Shown: positions 50,455 through 62,184 of the stretch, piece after piece
Position numbering within the stretch: the first letter of the stretch is position 1
Layout: every line of letters begins with the position of its first letter
Source of the DNA: Lateolabrax maculatus
Lineage: Eukaryota; Chordata; Actinopteri; Acropomatiformes; Lateolabracidae
NCBI GenBank assembly: GCA_031216445.1
Contig: CM062205.1
Location: 14,965,001 to 15,029,000 of the forward strand
Direction: 5' to 3'
DNA: 64,000 bases
Translations under genes and position numbers: made by a program
Notes under the pieces: generated by a model
The model's database searches: none
What the model was told of the DNA's origin: nothing
Seen by the model: the letters and a program-made list of their open reading frames with translations, nothing else

Positions 50455-53400
50455 ACAGACACACAGCTTGATCCAGCACCTGCTACTACTGTATTTGCAG
50501 TGAGTGAGCGGGACAACAGGGTAGAGAGGAGAAGAGAACAGCATGTTCTAGTTTTTTTTTTTATTCTCAACAAGGCAGATAACATCTATTGAGGCTGGAC
50601 GAAAATGTGATTTATCTCAAATACCGTAGCTAGGTAACAGAAAACAAGAGAAAACTGGATATATTTTGGAGAACAAAAGAGGAAAAAAAACATAATTTTT
50701 ACCCCTTACATCATCCTCACGGTTCCTTCTCACATTAGAGTTCCGCTCACGGGCTTTGTTTATCTAACGAGAGAAATCTGACGTGTTTAGGGTTGTAAGA
50801 CAGTCAAGGGGAGGAGGTGTGAAGTCACCGCTCTCAAATAGCCGACAACTTCGCTTGATTGAAACCGCAAGTGCTGTCATTATTGCTGACCACATGTTTC
50901 TCCATGTCACCTTTACATAACACCCGGGTTGTACCTCAACAGGCTAAATTCCCTTCCTTTCCTGTCCTAGAATGTCTCGGCCCTGCCGTTGCACAACTGA
51001 GCTCGCCTGGGGCCCGTTTCACCAAATATGCGATGTGCAAGCTGCAATTTGCAACATGGCATCTTTTCCTCTCCCGCTTATTTTGACACATTTCACTAAT
51101 CCAAACAACGGACATACTTGCGACCCTTGCATGCGACAGCCAGCAGAACTCACGAATGTATCTGAAATTTCTGTGCGACAACCATTTGTGAAATGTGACG
51201 CTGCCACAGTTTGATCTGGGTGAGGACAGAGCTCGCAAATTGCTTTTGTTAGAGGGGCCCCAGGAAGGTAGTAACAGCTTCGAGGTAAAGTTTTTAAAAA
51301 ATGACAAACGGAAATACTTTAAGCTCTGTAATTTCAGTTTCTACAGATTTTCACCCAAACATACCAAGTTTCTTTTTAAAAACTATTTTTTTACTTGATA
51401 TAACTTCCCTATACACCACAAAATCATGTTTCCTGCTGCAAGAGTACAACGATCACCACATTTAACAGGAAACAAAGTCCTTTTGACAGCTTGCAAAGAG
51501 CTTCTGGTAGTGGAGAAAAAGGGAAAATGAAAATGTAACTTAAAATTAAACTGCTGCTAAGGTGGCACAGTTATTTTAAGTGAAAAAAAAAACAAAACAC
51601 TGAACTACTGTGATTACTCTGCAAATAGTGATTTCTAGTAAAATATATAACCATTTTTCTATTATTATGTATAACGAGCCCTAACTATACTGTTTTTATA
51701 TGAAGAGAAGTTAAATAAATCATCTTTTCAGTGCCATCACCCCCTCCGGTGGCAAAGCTGACATGCTGTGGACACAGGACAATAAAAATCCAATGTGGAG
51801 ACATGTAGAGTGAATTTCAGCCACTCTGGTGGCTGGCTGCAGGGCCTTTCTCAACAGATTGCCTCTTGGGTAATGAGGCAGTTATGTTCCCGACGGTAAT
51901 GGAAAGGCTGTCATCACGGTGGCAACGGGACATGTCTGTAGGCATGACTCACAATCAGCAGCACGGGGAGGCAGCGAGCGCAGAGCCGGCTAGTGGTCCT
52001 GACACACAATCATCTGAACAAAAGATCAGTCGACTTAGGGATGAAGCGCAGGGTTACTGCGAGATGTCGACAGGGTTTCCTCCGGGGCAAAGTCAGGCGG
52101 CAGAACAATAAATAGCATGCGATTGGAAGGACAGTGCAGACGCAAACAGGCTACAGGGAAGGAGATAAAGCTGAGAAATTTAAAAGGGTTTACAGTATAT
52201 CGTCTTCACACCTCTTCCAGGTAATGAATCAGTCGAGTGGCGGCATTAAGCGTAACCCCGTGACAGATGACTGTGACTTAAGTGTTTTCCCATCTTATGT
52301 CAAGGAAGGATTACGTTTCTTCGATGTGTAGGGATCACTGACAATTAGCAGAGCTTCAGGTCCCTCCTGTTCTGTTCAGCACAATCGTGGATAAACATGC
52401 ACCGAATCCCACTTCCTTTGCGCCAAAACGTCCACACAAACACTAGATTCTGAATGTATTCTCAGCAAAGTGTGCTCAAGCTGTGATGTTCCACAAAGGC
52501 TCCGACGTGCTGTCAACCTTTTATTGTTGTCGTTGTCAACTCATTGTGCAGTTTAGGGAGTTAAATAAGGCTCACGTATTCAACTGTTTGTTCTGTCACT
52601 GGTGGGAGTGAACAAGTCACATCAGCTTAAACACTCAGACATGTCCCATCATTCCTCTGATCAGCTATGTGTCTGAAAATACACTAAACACACACAATAA
52701 GGCCAAAAAAAATAAAAAATTTAATTCCAAATTTTAATTTCAGAAAAAAAAGCAATTGTATTGTTGGAGCGGCTAAATGGGCAGAGCAAGAAAATGTAGA
52801 TATCTAATGTAGATTGTTATATAATAATATTAGAAGAAGTCAAAAACAGGATTCACCATTCACCAACAGTTGTTGAAACTGATCAACAAAAAAATAATGT
52901 AAGTAATTATTTAACAATCTTTAAAAAATGCTAAAATGTCATAGGTTTTGGCTTCTCAAATGTAAATATTCGCTAATTTTGTTAGTCGGCAGTAAACTGT
53001 TTTGAATTGTTTGGACAAAACAATCAGTGTAAAGACTGGGCTCTGGGAAAATGTGATGGGAATTTATCTTTGTTTTCGGACATTTTATAGACCAAACGAT
53101 TAATTGATAAAATAATCAGCAGATTAAACAGTAATGAAACGGACCAATGGTTGCAGTCCTAATTCAGTGAAATTCAGTCAAAAGGCCGAGCATGCTTTGT
53201 CTGTGTAGAAATCTGCAGTCATAGCATTTAATCTCACTTACTGAGTCACAATGTTCTATTTTGATCAGGTTTTTCATTTAAAACACATCCATGACTGTAA
53301 TCCACAAACTAGTTCAATTCTATGTTGTATTACACCATTTGGCATTTTGGAACAAAATGAAAAGATTAATGGAGCCTAATTGGGACATAAAGACATTCAG

Positions 53401-54985
53401 TTATTTTTTTTTTTGTTTTGTTTTCATTTGGCAAAATCACTCATCTTTCTCTGCGACACGTGCATGGCTTTAGCACAATCTAATCCAGACCCTCGTGGTC
53501 GAATGGGATTTGGGTGAAAATAACAAACTAGGCCACGGAGCCTTGGGGTTAGTCAGTGACAGTGTTACACTAAAAATAGATCATGTTGGAATAATTAAGA
53601 AAATTCATTCCTTAAGTGTGTGGACCATCGTTTTTAATTACCGTCCTCCCTAAAGGGCCAAACTGGAACCAGTCTAATGAGGTCGAACAAGGGAGGCAGA
53701 TTGGAGAGATAACAGCTGGATGATAAATCTCATACCTGCATGCATGTCTGTTCCAGCACATTTCTGCTTATCACATTCCATATTTTTTTCCACGACTGTT
53801 CCATAAAACAGAGCCAACTTTCCACTGCAATCAAGTCCGTGCGCAGCTACAACTATCACTTGTGACATGAAAATGTATTATGTTTAAAATACAGCAGACC
53901 CTCAGCTGCCAAACACTACTACGAACACTGTCGAAAGTAAAACAAATACTCAAAATATGAAGATGTTTCCATTACGTTTCTCAGGTTTTCAGCCCTGTTG
54001 TACAACGCAGAACCAAACACATCTCAATCAACCTGTTACTTCGTGGTTCATGTGGAACTTCACATTAACTGTATTCAGCAGTTCGTTTCAGTAAAACGGA
54101 CTGTTGCTAGTAGCAACCACAACTCGCACGGGTAGCAGTTTAACTGACAAAGTTACATCACGCTTTTATCACATCTGTGTCCATACAAATATTGACTGGC
54201 ATCTATCATATACTCCCCAAATACCCCTTCTGGAGCATAATCTGTGGGGAGCCTTTTTGTCATTGCTAGTTTGTCATTTTTTTATTTAGTTTTTCCGTTG
54301 CTGGCTGGTTTAAAGCTGTACAAACATCTGAACAGTAAATGTAAACACAGACAGGCCAGCGTTCAAAGGCGAAAACTGTATCCCTGACCACCTCCAAAGG
54401 TGGTTTGACCGATTGGATCACAATCCGTCCTCAATGCCTCTTGGCTGCATTAACAGCTGTACTTTCGTGTGAATGAGCACTTTCTGATTGCAACTGCAAA
54501 ACACATTTTAATGCAAGGTGTACAGGGGTTTTGTCGTCCAATAGTGTCTTCACTCTTTCACGACTGCCTCCAGTAAAAACTTTTGCTGTCTTCAACCTTT
54601 ACTAGAAGTTTGTTTAGATCGCTGCATAGCGGTGAACCTACATGCATGGTGAAGACAGAAGAAACAAATGACTGTTGTCTTGAAAGTCAATTTAACGCCA
54701 GAAATAGACAAGTTGCCACCAACTGACTACTATTTTTAATTTTACTACAAAAATAGCTGCTCATTTATTGAAGTTCCCTGACATTTCATTGCTTCAGAAG
54801 ACCTCTAGAGTTATTAAAAGAGTATTAAACTTTTTTAATTTGTATCGAGTAATACAAATGTTGGCTCTACACTTAGCCTGGGCATTAATGGCCAGTGTCT
54901 CAGCACTATAAAATACTGTAACCTACAGTGAGCTTGCCGACTACCTAAGATGAGGTAATGTGTCCATATCAGTGGGCAAACGCAG

Positions 54986-55036
<51 letters not shown>

Positions 55037-55610
55037 TGACCTTACACTCAGGACAGGCCGACGCGGCTTCGGTCAAAGCAGCCATTAATATTAACATAGC
55101 AGCAAATCCTCAGTATTACAGACAAACTCGTGATTAATAGCTTTGTGAGGGCTGCATAAGCACCGGGGGGGCATGTGAATGGGGCAAGTGTTATTACTGT
55201 GGGATCAATAGCTCGAGCAGGGAGAAGTATCGACAGGGGCCGACGCTGCGGCGCTACACTGCCGCTCCCTCGGGGACAGTGTGTCCACGGCAGGGAGATT
55301 GAAATCAGTTTACAGCACGAGGGGACACATTAATCCTATTACCACCAATCTGGTCGTTACGGTTTTTTATTGAGGCAGGAGCCTTTTCTATTCAGCAGCA
55401 CTTAGGCCTCGGTTGAACACACACAAACACATTTTCCTTACGTCACACACTCTTAACATGCAAGTATGTCCACACAGTCTCCCACACAGAGCCACATACT
55501 TCAGAGGCGATGGTAATCCAAAGAGTAACACAACATTACATAAGGGGGCTAACCTTACACCACCACAGCCATATGAGCTCTTTCTCTCTACTCACCACTG
55601 CATATTACCC

Positions 55611-55650
<40 letters not shown>

Positions 55651-58600
55651 TCGGCAATCAGTGCATCACCAGCACCGAGCTGTACCCAAGTACATTTACT
55701 CAAGTACTGTACTTAAGCACGATTTTGAGGTACTTGTACTGTACTTGAGTATTTCCATTTTCTGTTACTTTATACTTCTACTCCACTACATTTCAAAAGG
55801 AAATATTGTACTTTTTACTTTACCACATTTATTTCAATGCTTTGGTCACTAGTTAATTTGCATATTATTCAGAATTCTTCAGATTATTAAAACCAAATAT
55901 AATCAACAAATATATTATGATTATTATTATATATCAAATTACCCAGCAGTATGTGTAGTTATAATTAGTGAAACCTGTAACAATTAACCAGAGACTAATG
56001 ACACCTTCAAACTCCTTGTTTTGCCTAACCTCCAGTCCAAACCTTTACTGTAAAACTACTACAAACTTTTATTGATATAAAACAGAGAAAAGATGAAAAT
56101 GTTCACACTTTTAGAAGTTGAAACCAGCCAAGGTTCATCATTTCTGCTCGATAGATAAAGCGTGAAATAACTGATTAATCAATAATCAAGTTGTAGTCAA
56201 TTATATGTGTATTGATTGATTGATTGATTCATCATTTCAGCTCTACTACATGTACTTAAACTGCTTTACACATCATGAATAAGTTCACCTTTAGCTTGCA
56301 GTGTGTGGCGGACACAATGGTCTGAAGCCCTACTGTAAGGTCATTTTTAAAAGGTCATTGGTTTGGCATTGCTATTTTAGGCTTTAAAGCTGCCTTGTCT
56401 TTCTAGAGTTGTTTGTGTTGGACTGGAAATTCTATTGGTCATTCTGACAGGAAAATTATGTTCGACCAGTAATTTCAATACAACAAAGGCCAATCATTGT
56501 GTGACGCTGTGTCCCCGTCTTCTTCCTTGGCGAGTAAACTGTGGGCCTCTACATTCCATTGCGAGGCCTTTTTCTTTGCTTCTAATCTTATCACTTCATA
56601 TCCGTGTCGTCTTGGCCGCATGGTAACCAGACACCCCACCCAGGAGACTGTCCTTTTGTTATACGTCACCCTAACGGACGCAGTGCTAACCTTTAGCTGA
56701 CACCTGAGCCCCGGCACTTCTCTAGGGTTTCAGGCCGATGTAAGCTGCCCATCTCCACCTGCCTAGTGCCCAGACTGGGGGAGCAGGCACACCTGAGCCC
56801 ACTGCTCTGGCCCAGGATCGCTCAACCTTGCCAAGATGCAGATCTGGTTTCCAACCAGCACAGAACATGATACGGTCAGCGTCTACATCCATCCCGGTTG
56901 TCCTGCCTCTGCTCCTCTGCCTCTTGCCTTCACCTCAACAACTGGTCAGAGTGCATCACAACAGGGTTTTTAAATGCTCGGCCTGGATCATATTAAAATT
57001 CAGACCTGATTTATGTTTGATGAGTATGGAATGAGAGGTCTTTCGGTGTCCTTTCTCTAAATAATAAAACATTGCAGAGAAAGTGGGTTACTGACTAAAT
57101 GGCCAATGTTTGATAATAGAAGATCATTATTGAGACAGGTAATAAATCCATCAAGGACATGCCTGGGATGATACTTGATTCTAATGTAAAAAATATGACA
57201 AATATGGCAGTGATTTATTTAAAGCAAAAATGCCAAACATAACCCTAATGCCATCTTGGGAGGATTTTCTGCTTTTCTTTTCTTATGTGATAATAAACTG
57301 AATATCTTCGGGTTTTAAACTGTTGGTTGGACAAACAAAAAGCAATTTGTAAACGTTGCCATGGGTTTATAGGCCAAATGATTAATCCCGAAAACAATCG
57401 CCTGAAACAATTATATCCATTTCTCAAACCTATACTCTACACAGTCATTGAGTGAAACCAGAACAGATTGTCAAAATGTGTGAAATATTCCACATTTGAC
57501 AAGTTATAACAAAACACATAAAATGATACATTGTTTTATACCTTGCTTTGTTGCTTAAATGCTTAAACTGTCACAAATTAAAGGGAATGGCAACATGTTA
57601 CATAAGGTGGTGTGTCAAAAAAGACAGAGGGAAAGAATGAAAACAGACGCCAGCAAAAACACTTCAGTTTTGCTGAACTACAAATAGCAGATTAGTCATC
57701 ACATCTCTCCCCCTTCCTCATAACAAACAACATTTCTGTGAGGATAAAGCCAGAGAACACATATGACACAAGTGACAGATAAACAGACAGACGGGAGGAC
57801 AAACGGAAAGTGACCCAGGTGGACGGAAACTTCTCCAGGTGTCCTCGGCGAGGGTTTGTGTGTGTTTGCTGACAGAGGTGTTTGTCTGCAGGTCTGCGAG
57901 TGCGCTGACTCACTGTTGTGGTTGGAGTGTGTGACTGTGTCAGTGTTACTACGGTCCTGTTCTGTGTGTGGGAGAGCAAGCTTAGGCTGAAAAATTGCTG
58001 TCATTTGTGGCTTGCAATGCAGCCTCTGAAGTGTTTTTATAACAAGTTTCTCCACACTAAAGTGCGAATTTGTCATAACGTCCAAATCCTGTTTTCTCCC
58101 ATTGCCTCCTAATTAAAAACACATTTAATTCAGTGACAGACTGAAGCCAGAGAGGCACTTATCAAGAGAAAAGAGCAGGTTGACAGGCTGATTAATTATT
58201 TATGCATATATATAAAAAAGCAAATAAATGGGCAGCATCAAACTGGCGACCGATTAAATGAATAAATTAGATGTAAATGCTAGTATCAAATCAAGCATGC
58301 GAGGCAACTATAAAGGCTTGCGTCACGCTCTGTGTCCTGTAATATATCCACCGCCTGCCAACATGCTATGACCTTCACCATGTGTCCCTGTGCTATCATC
58401 TGCCGATTGCCTGTACATTTTCCAGGTAATGACAGTGTTGTGACCAACATACACATGCCACAGCGTCTGCCCGCAGCGCCAGCCTCACTAAACCTTTCAA
58501 CAACAATAGTCCTTCTGTTTTGTCCAAAATGGAAACAAAGTGCTTCTGTGTGAAAAGCCTACTGTACCACCGGCTCGGCCATTATTACAACAACAACCTG

Positions 58601-61159
58601 CCCTGTCCACAGCCTCTGTGTCTGGCTCATTAATGATGTAACCAGCGGGGACTGAGCCAAGGCGTGGGCAAGCCATTTCAGCCGTGTCAAAACAATGGCT
58701 CCTAAAAAACACCACAGCCAGTCACACAGCATCTCCTCCAATTAAAAAAACGTTCACCGATTTTTCTTCATGTTGGCCATTCTAACAGCACTGCCACTGC
58801 CTAATCTTTCTGCGAAGTGTTTATTAATAGCAGCAATCCACATATTCGTTCACCCAAGGTGCTTTGCAACAAAACAGGACCCTCGAGATTAACGTCTGTC
58901 ATCTTCAGATTTGGAGATATTCGTAAAAAAAAAAACAGGGGCCTTAGACGGGTTCAGATCTTGTTGAGTGATAATAAAAACAAGAGCGGGGGGTGAGCTC
59001 AATCAGAGACCGCTCCCCACGTGCCCTGCTTTAATCTGCCCTCTCCCCCAGCGCTCTCCATCGCTCCCCGTGTGCCAGAAACCGGGATTAGTGGTGTTCT
59101 TTGTGTCATTCGAAAGTCAGACCTCTGTCTGCTCTTTTAATTGTGCGCAGAAACCCATTTCTTTGGGTGAGTCTGGGAGAGGTGGGCTGATAAGAGCTGC
59201 CTGACAGGGAGCTTTGGTGAAGACCGTGCTCGGATCAGACCGTCCTGCCCGTGGCTGCGTCGAGCCTGTCTGGGGAGGACGGCTGATCTCAGAGTGCTAA
59301 CCTGGTTTCATTAACAAAAGTAAATCCCAAACAATTGAATGACACGTGTGACCCGAGACTCCCCTCGCAACACAGTAGTCTTTTGTTGGAAATGAAGAAA
59401 CGTTCACAACGCGTCATGATCAGGGGTATCATCAGCTGTATACAGCAGAAACCCTGCACGCGTCAACCACTCTTGAGGTTTCACAGAATACCCTGACAGC
59501 TATTTTTCTTCCACCCAGAGTCCCAGAGAAATCTTAAAGATGATGACCGCTATCCCATAATTACAGGACAACTGCAGGGTGACACAGTGGTGTCTTTCAC
59601 CTTGGCTGATCTGCAGTGGTTAGAAAGTGTAATGAGAGTTGGGAGCAAACACAGCAGCTGCCTGGCTCGCTGGGGGAACGCAGACCACAGGGTGGGTCAG
59701 TGGCTGACGCGCATTGTTTATGTTTTCATATGTGCGGGATATTTTTCAGTGAAATCAGAGCACAATCACATGCCGTTCTAACGTGCAGTTCACGCCATCA
59801 CAGACTCAAGGAGCAGGATGTTTCATGTAGACACGCATATTCCTGGGCTAAGGCTAGTGATGCACATGGAGTTGCAAAAAAAAAAAAAAAAAAGTGATAA
59901 AATATGGCTGACCAAGGTGCTGCGGGGGTGAGGGTGGGGTGACGGGATTCTTAAAACCTGCAACTGCTGCTTTTGGTTGCAAGAAATGGCTGAATTCAGC
60001 CTTCACCCCACCGGAGCACATCAGCACTGAGGAGCAAGTGGCACAGAGGAAAACAAAAATACCAGAAAAACGTCCCTCCACCCATACACCGGCTGCCTAT
60101 GATGAACTATGTGTGTATGTGTCCCTCTTAATACACACTCTGATCATGGTTTTAGGTGATCCAACTGGAGCTTGGTTTTTTTTTTTTTTTTTTATATATT
60201 CTTTCTCCCTTCCTGCGTCTGTTTCTGTGTCTTTGGTGATGAGTCAAATCAGACAAGCAGCCAGCAGGTGAGGGAATATATTCTGACATGGAATTTCCAA
60301 AGGGTTTAGTGGGTGAGCCAAGCTTTGGCAGACCATCTGTGTGGCCTTTTAAGCCCCAAAACTGGCACGTTGCAGTGCCAAAGGTGGGGTCCCCAGGCTC
60401 ACTGGGAACACATATAAGTGCAACTGCTTTCCTGTCCTGAGACTGACAGGCTGCATATCGAATACCTGTACCTGCCCCTAGCACAAGTCAATAAAATATG
60501 ACTGTAGAGAGTGTTTAGATTGGTTTATAGTGACCTAAATGTTCTTCAAGTTAAGCTTATATTTATTCAATACGGAGGAAAAAAAAAAAAACCTCACAAT
60601 ACCTACACTGCATTTTAATTCCTTATGGCCTCAATCCCAATCCTTGGACTACTTATACTCCAGTTTTTAGAATCAATGTGATGTTTGCATATTATTTCTC
60701 TGACGTTTTTTTTTTATTGGACTGGCTCTTTTTCGGCATCCCTTCCGACCTAGTGCACCTGCAATGCTGCTGGGATGAGGAGAGAGCAGAGATAAAGAGA
60801 GGGAGAAGAGGGTCTGTCCGCCACTGCGTCTAAAACTGCCTCACTTCTCCCCCTGCATGTGCCTTGCATGGCCAATCCGGTCCATCACACCCTCCCATTC
60901 AACTTGCGCATCACCGCCCAATGCCTAACTTACACAGCGACAAAACAATTGGTGCATTAAGGGGTTTTTTTTTTTTTTTTGTATTTATTCTTTTTTTTGT
61001 GTGTGTGTCCCACCCCTGCCTCCTCTGCCCATTTCTGCAATTCATCCAACGTCAATCACTGAGCCGTGCGCGCGTCGCGGGACGTGCGTCTCGCTGGAGC
61101 TGCGGCTCCCATTGATAAAAAAAAAAAAACCATCCTCGTCTGACAGAGAGAGAGAGAGA

Positions 61160-61194
<35 letters not shown>

Positions 61195-61461
61195 CTGCAT
61201 TCAACGTCACCAGGACATGCATGCGCTCCTACAGGGCAGCATGCAGCCGGCACACAACCACACCACAAGGACACCGACACAACGATCAGCTGCAACCTGC
61301 GTTTTTTTGGGGGTTTTTTTTGTTGTTTTTTGTCTTGTTGTTTGTTTGTTTTTCCGCGGACGAGAGGACCGTACCTGCAGTTTGTCTGACGTAAACACCT
61401 CGGTGTCTACCTCGCAGGCGATGATGGTCACCATCTCCAGTTTCATATTTATCGATGGCAT
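42947..61461 (-). CDS. rcan3: regulator of calcineurin 3 (calcipressin-3), four exons
   Basis: Exons 61461-61375, 46520-46347, 45090-44919 and 43101-42947 give 195 residues in frame. Residues about 10-90 form the RRM-like fold (FKSFRRVRINFS, LKLYFAQ). The family signature FLISPPASPP lies at 109-118, followed by VGWSQSEDATPVINYDLLCAVAKLG. The calcineurin-docking segment ELHAGTESTPSVVVHVCE lies at 149-166, and QTRRP at 183-187. RCANs bind and modulate the Ca2+/calmodulin-dependent phosphatase calcineurin and so NFAT signalling. The PPASPPVGW, QSEDA and CESETEE stretches fit RCAN3 better than RCAN1 or RCAN2. The first exon (MPSINMKLEMVTIIACEVDTEVF...) is the short-isoform type used by RCAN1-4 and RCAN2. 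A longer N-terminal exon, as in human RCAN3, is not seen in the window. Intron 1 is 14.9 kb. Confidence 0.93.
43286..43392. repeat. copy of dispersed teleost repeat B (degenerate)
   Basis: ATACTCAAGTACATTTTTCTGATAATACTTGCA and GCAGAACTTTTACTTGTAA match the ACTCAAGTACA/ACTTGTA core. Located in rcan3 intron 3. Confidence 0.55.
46008..46089. repeat. compound (CA)n/GCAC microsatellite, rcan3 intron 2
   Basis: About 40 dinucleotide units interrupted by GCAC and TGCA. Confidence 0.95.
46721..46905 (+). repeat. copy of dispersed teleost repeat A (partial)
   Basis: GGGCTGCAACTAACATATA, TTCATTATCGACTAATTTA, AAATGTCCCAGAGCCTAAGG and TGACATCTTCAGATATCTTG, in family order. Located in rcan3 intron 1. 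Confidence 0.8.
48151..48392 (+). repeat. copy of dispersed teleost repeat A
   Basis: AGGGCTGCAACTAACAACAG at the left, TCCTCACATTTGAGAGGCTG and GGCATTTTTGCTTGAA at the right, then TTATTGACTAATTG. Confidence 0.8.
48846..48865. repeat. poly(C) run, rcan3 intron 1
   Basis: 20 consecutive C, then TCCCG. Confidence 0.97.
50408..50465. repeat. (CA)n microsatellite, slightly impure
   Basis: About 27 units with GCAC and GACA interruptions. Confidence 0.95.
52860..53162 (-). repeat. near-complete copy of dispersed teleost repeat A, reverse orientation
   Basis: Plus strand shows TTTTATAGACCAAACGATTAATTGA, AATAATCAGCAGATTAAACAG and the terminal GGTTGCAGTCCTAA, the reverse of the copies at 46721 and 48151. 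Confidence 0.8.
54990..55036. repeat. (GT)n microsatellite
   Basis: About 23 GT units. Confidence 0.97.
55610..55652. repeat. (CTTT)n microsatellite
   Basis: About 10 CTTT units directly before a repeat B copy. Confidence 0.97.
55684..55840 (+). repeat. best copy of dispersed teleost repeat B
   Basis: ACCCAAGTACATTTACTCAA, GAGGTACTTGTACTGTACTT, TTATACTTCTACTCCACTAC, ATTTCAAAAGGAAATATTGT. A tract of overlapping ACTTGAGTA/TACTCAAGT inverted units. Located in rcan3 intron 1. Confidence 0.75.
56165..56252 (-). repeat. fragment of dispersed teleost repeat A
   Basis: CTGATTAATCAATAATCAAGTTG, a (ATTG)n run at about 56212-56230, and the end TCATTTCAGCTCTAC. Confidence 0.55.
57213..57412 (-). repeat. 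fragment of dispersed teleost repeat A
   Basis: GCAAAAATGCCAAACAT, GGATTTTCTGCTTTTCTTTT, AACTGTTGGTTGGACAAAC and GGCCAAATGATTAATCC in family order, reverse orientation. Confidence 0.75.
61144..61192. repeat. (GA)n tract
   Basis: About 24 GA units with one GG interruption, 180 bases downstream of the rcan3 first-exon donor. Confidence 0.95.
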
Positions 61462-61516
61462 TCCCCCTTCGTGGTTGGGAGGGGAAGGAAAAAAAAAAAC
61501 GGAAACGGGCGTAAAA

Positions 61517-61556
61517 GTCTCTCTCTCTCTCTCTCTCTTTCTCTCTTTCTCTCTTC
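61517..61556. repeat. (CT)n tract upstream of rcan3 start exon
   Basis: CT units with CTTT interruptions, 56 bases upstream of the start codon on the minus strand. Confidence 0.93.
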
Positions 61557-61709
61557 CTGCCCGGCGCGTCGCGGAGTCTTCCTCTCTTCTTCTGACTCTT
61601 CCTCCCAGAAAAACTTGGGCTTAAGTCCGGCGGACGGCTGGATGAGCTGAGAGAGTCTCCGCTGCGCTCCTCACTGCACCGACGCGCTGCCGAGAGTGAT
61701 GCTGCGGCA

Positions 61710-61711
61710 GC

Positions 61712-61742
<31 letters not shown>

Positions 61743-61752
61743 CCCCCCCCCC
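61710..61752. repeat. (CT)n joined to poly(C)
   Basis: About 15 CT units followed by 11-13 C; part of the rcan3 promoter-side simple-repeat cluster. Confidence 0.95.
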
Positions 61753-61927
61753 TCCATCTCTCCCTCCTGCCCTCCCCTCCGGCTCCACATTGACGTCATC
61801 ACCATCCTCACGTTCGTCTTGTTTTACGCCACTACAGCGCTCGGCGAGCCGTGCAGGGGGCACTGCAGAACCCACGGTCCGGTTTATTCCGCTTTTTCTT
61901 GTTTTATTTTTTTTTTTTGTGCTTGTG

Positions 61928-61932
61928 CGTGC

Positions 61933-61974
<42 letters not shown>
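61928..61974. repeat. (GT)n microsatellite with GCGT start
   Basis: GCGTGCGTGC then about 19 GT units. Confidence 0.95.
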
Positions 61975-61975
<1 letters not shown>

Positions 61976-62184
61976 ACAACCGTTTTGGGGGGAAAAAAAA
62001 AAATCAGTTCATCAGCCAAACTGAAGCCTACATGGGCACATCAAGTGATATCAGCATCAGTGTCACCCTGACTAACCCCCCCCTCTTATCTACCTCTGAA
62101 TGGGGCTTTTATATTTTATATGCACGCAGCACAATGGACACAACACTGCGGGGGTTGGAGGTAATAACAGGAACATCTATGTAA

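Larger units (their letters stand above)
61030..61880. promoter_or_regulatory. CpG-rich promoter region around rcan3 first exon
   Basis: The only strongly CpG-rich block in the right part of the window (GCGCGCGTCGCGGGACG, CCCGGCGCGTCGCGG, CACCGACGCGCTGCCG). It surrounds the start exon at 61375-61461. GGAAA cores (NFAT type), for example GGAAAC near 61500, lie just upstream of the ATG; in RCAN1 such sites give calcineurin feedback control of the short isoform, so similar control here is possible but unproven. The block is broken by (GA)n, (CT)n, C-run and (GT)n tracts. Confidence 0.55.

Noticed and set aside
61001..61624. 207-residue plus-strand frame
   Set aside because: Antisense to the rcan3 first exon and dominated by (GA)n and (CT)n translation.
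61696..62184. 162-residue plus-strand frame
   Set aside because: Made of (CT)n, C-run and (GT)n translation; no protein features.
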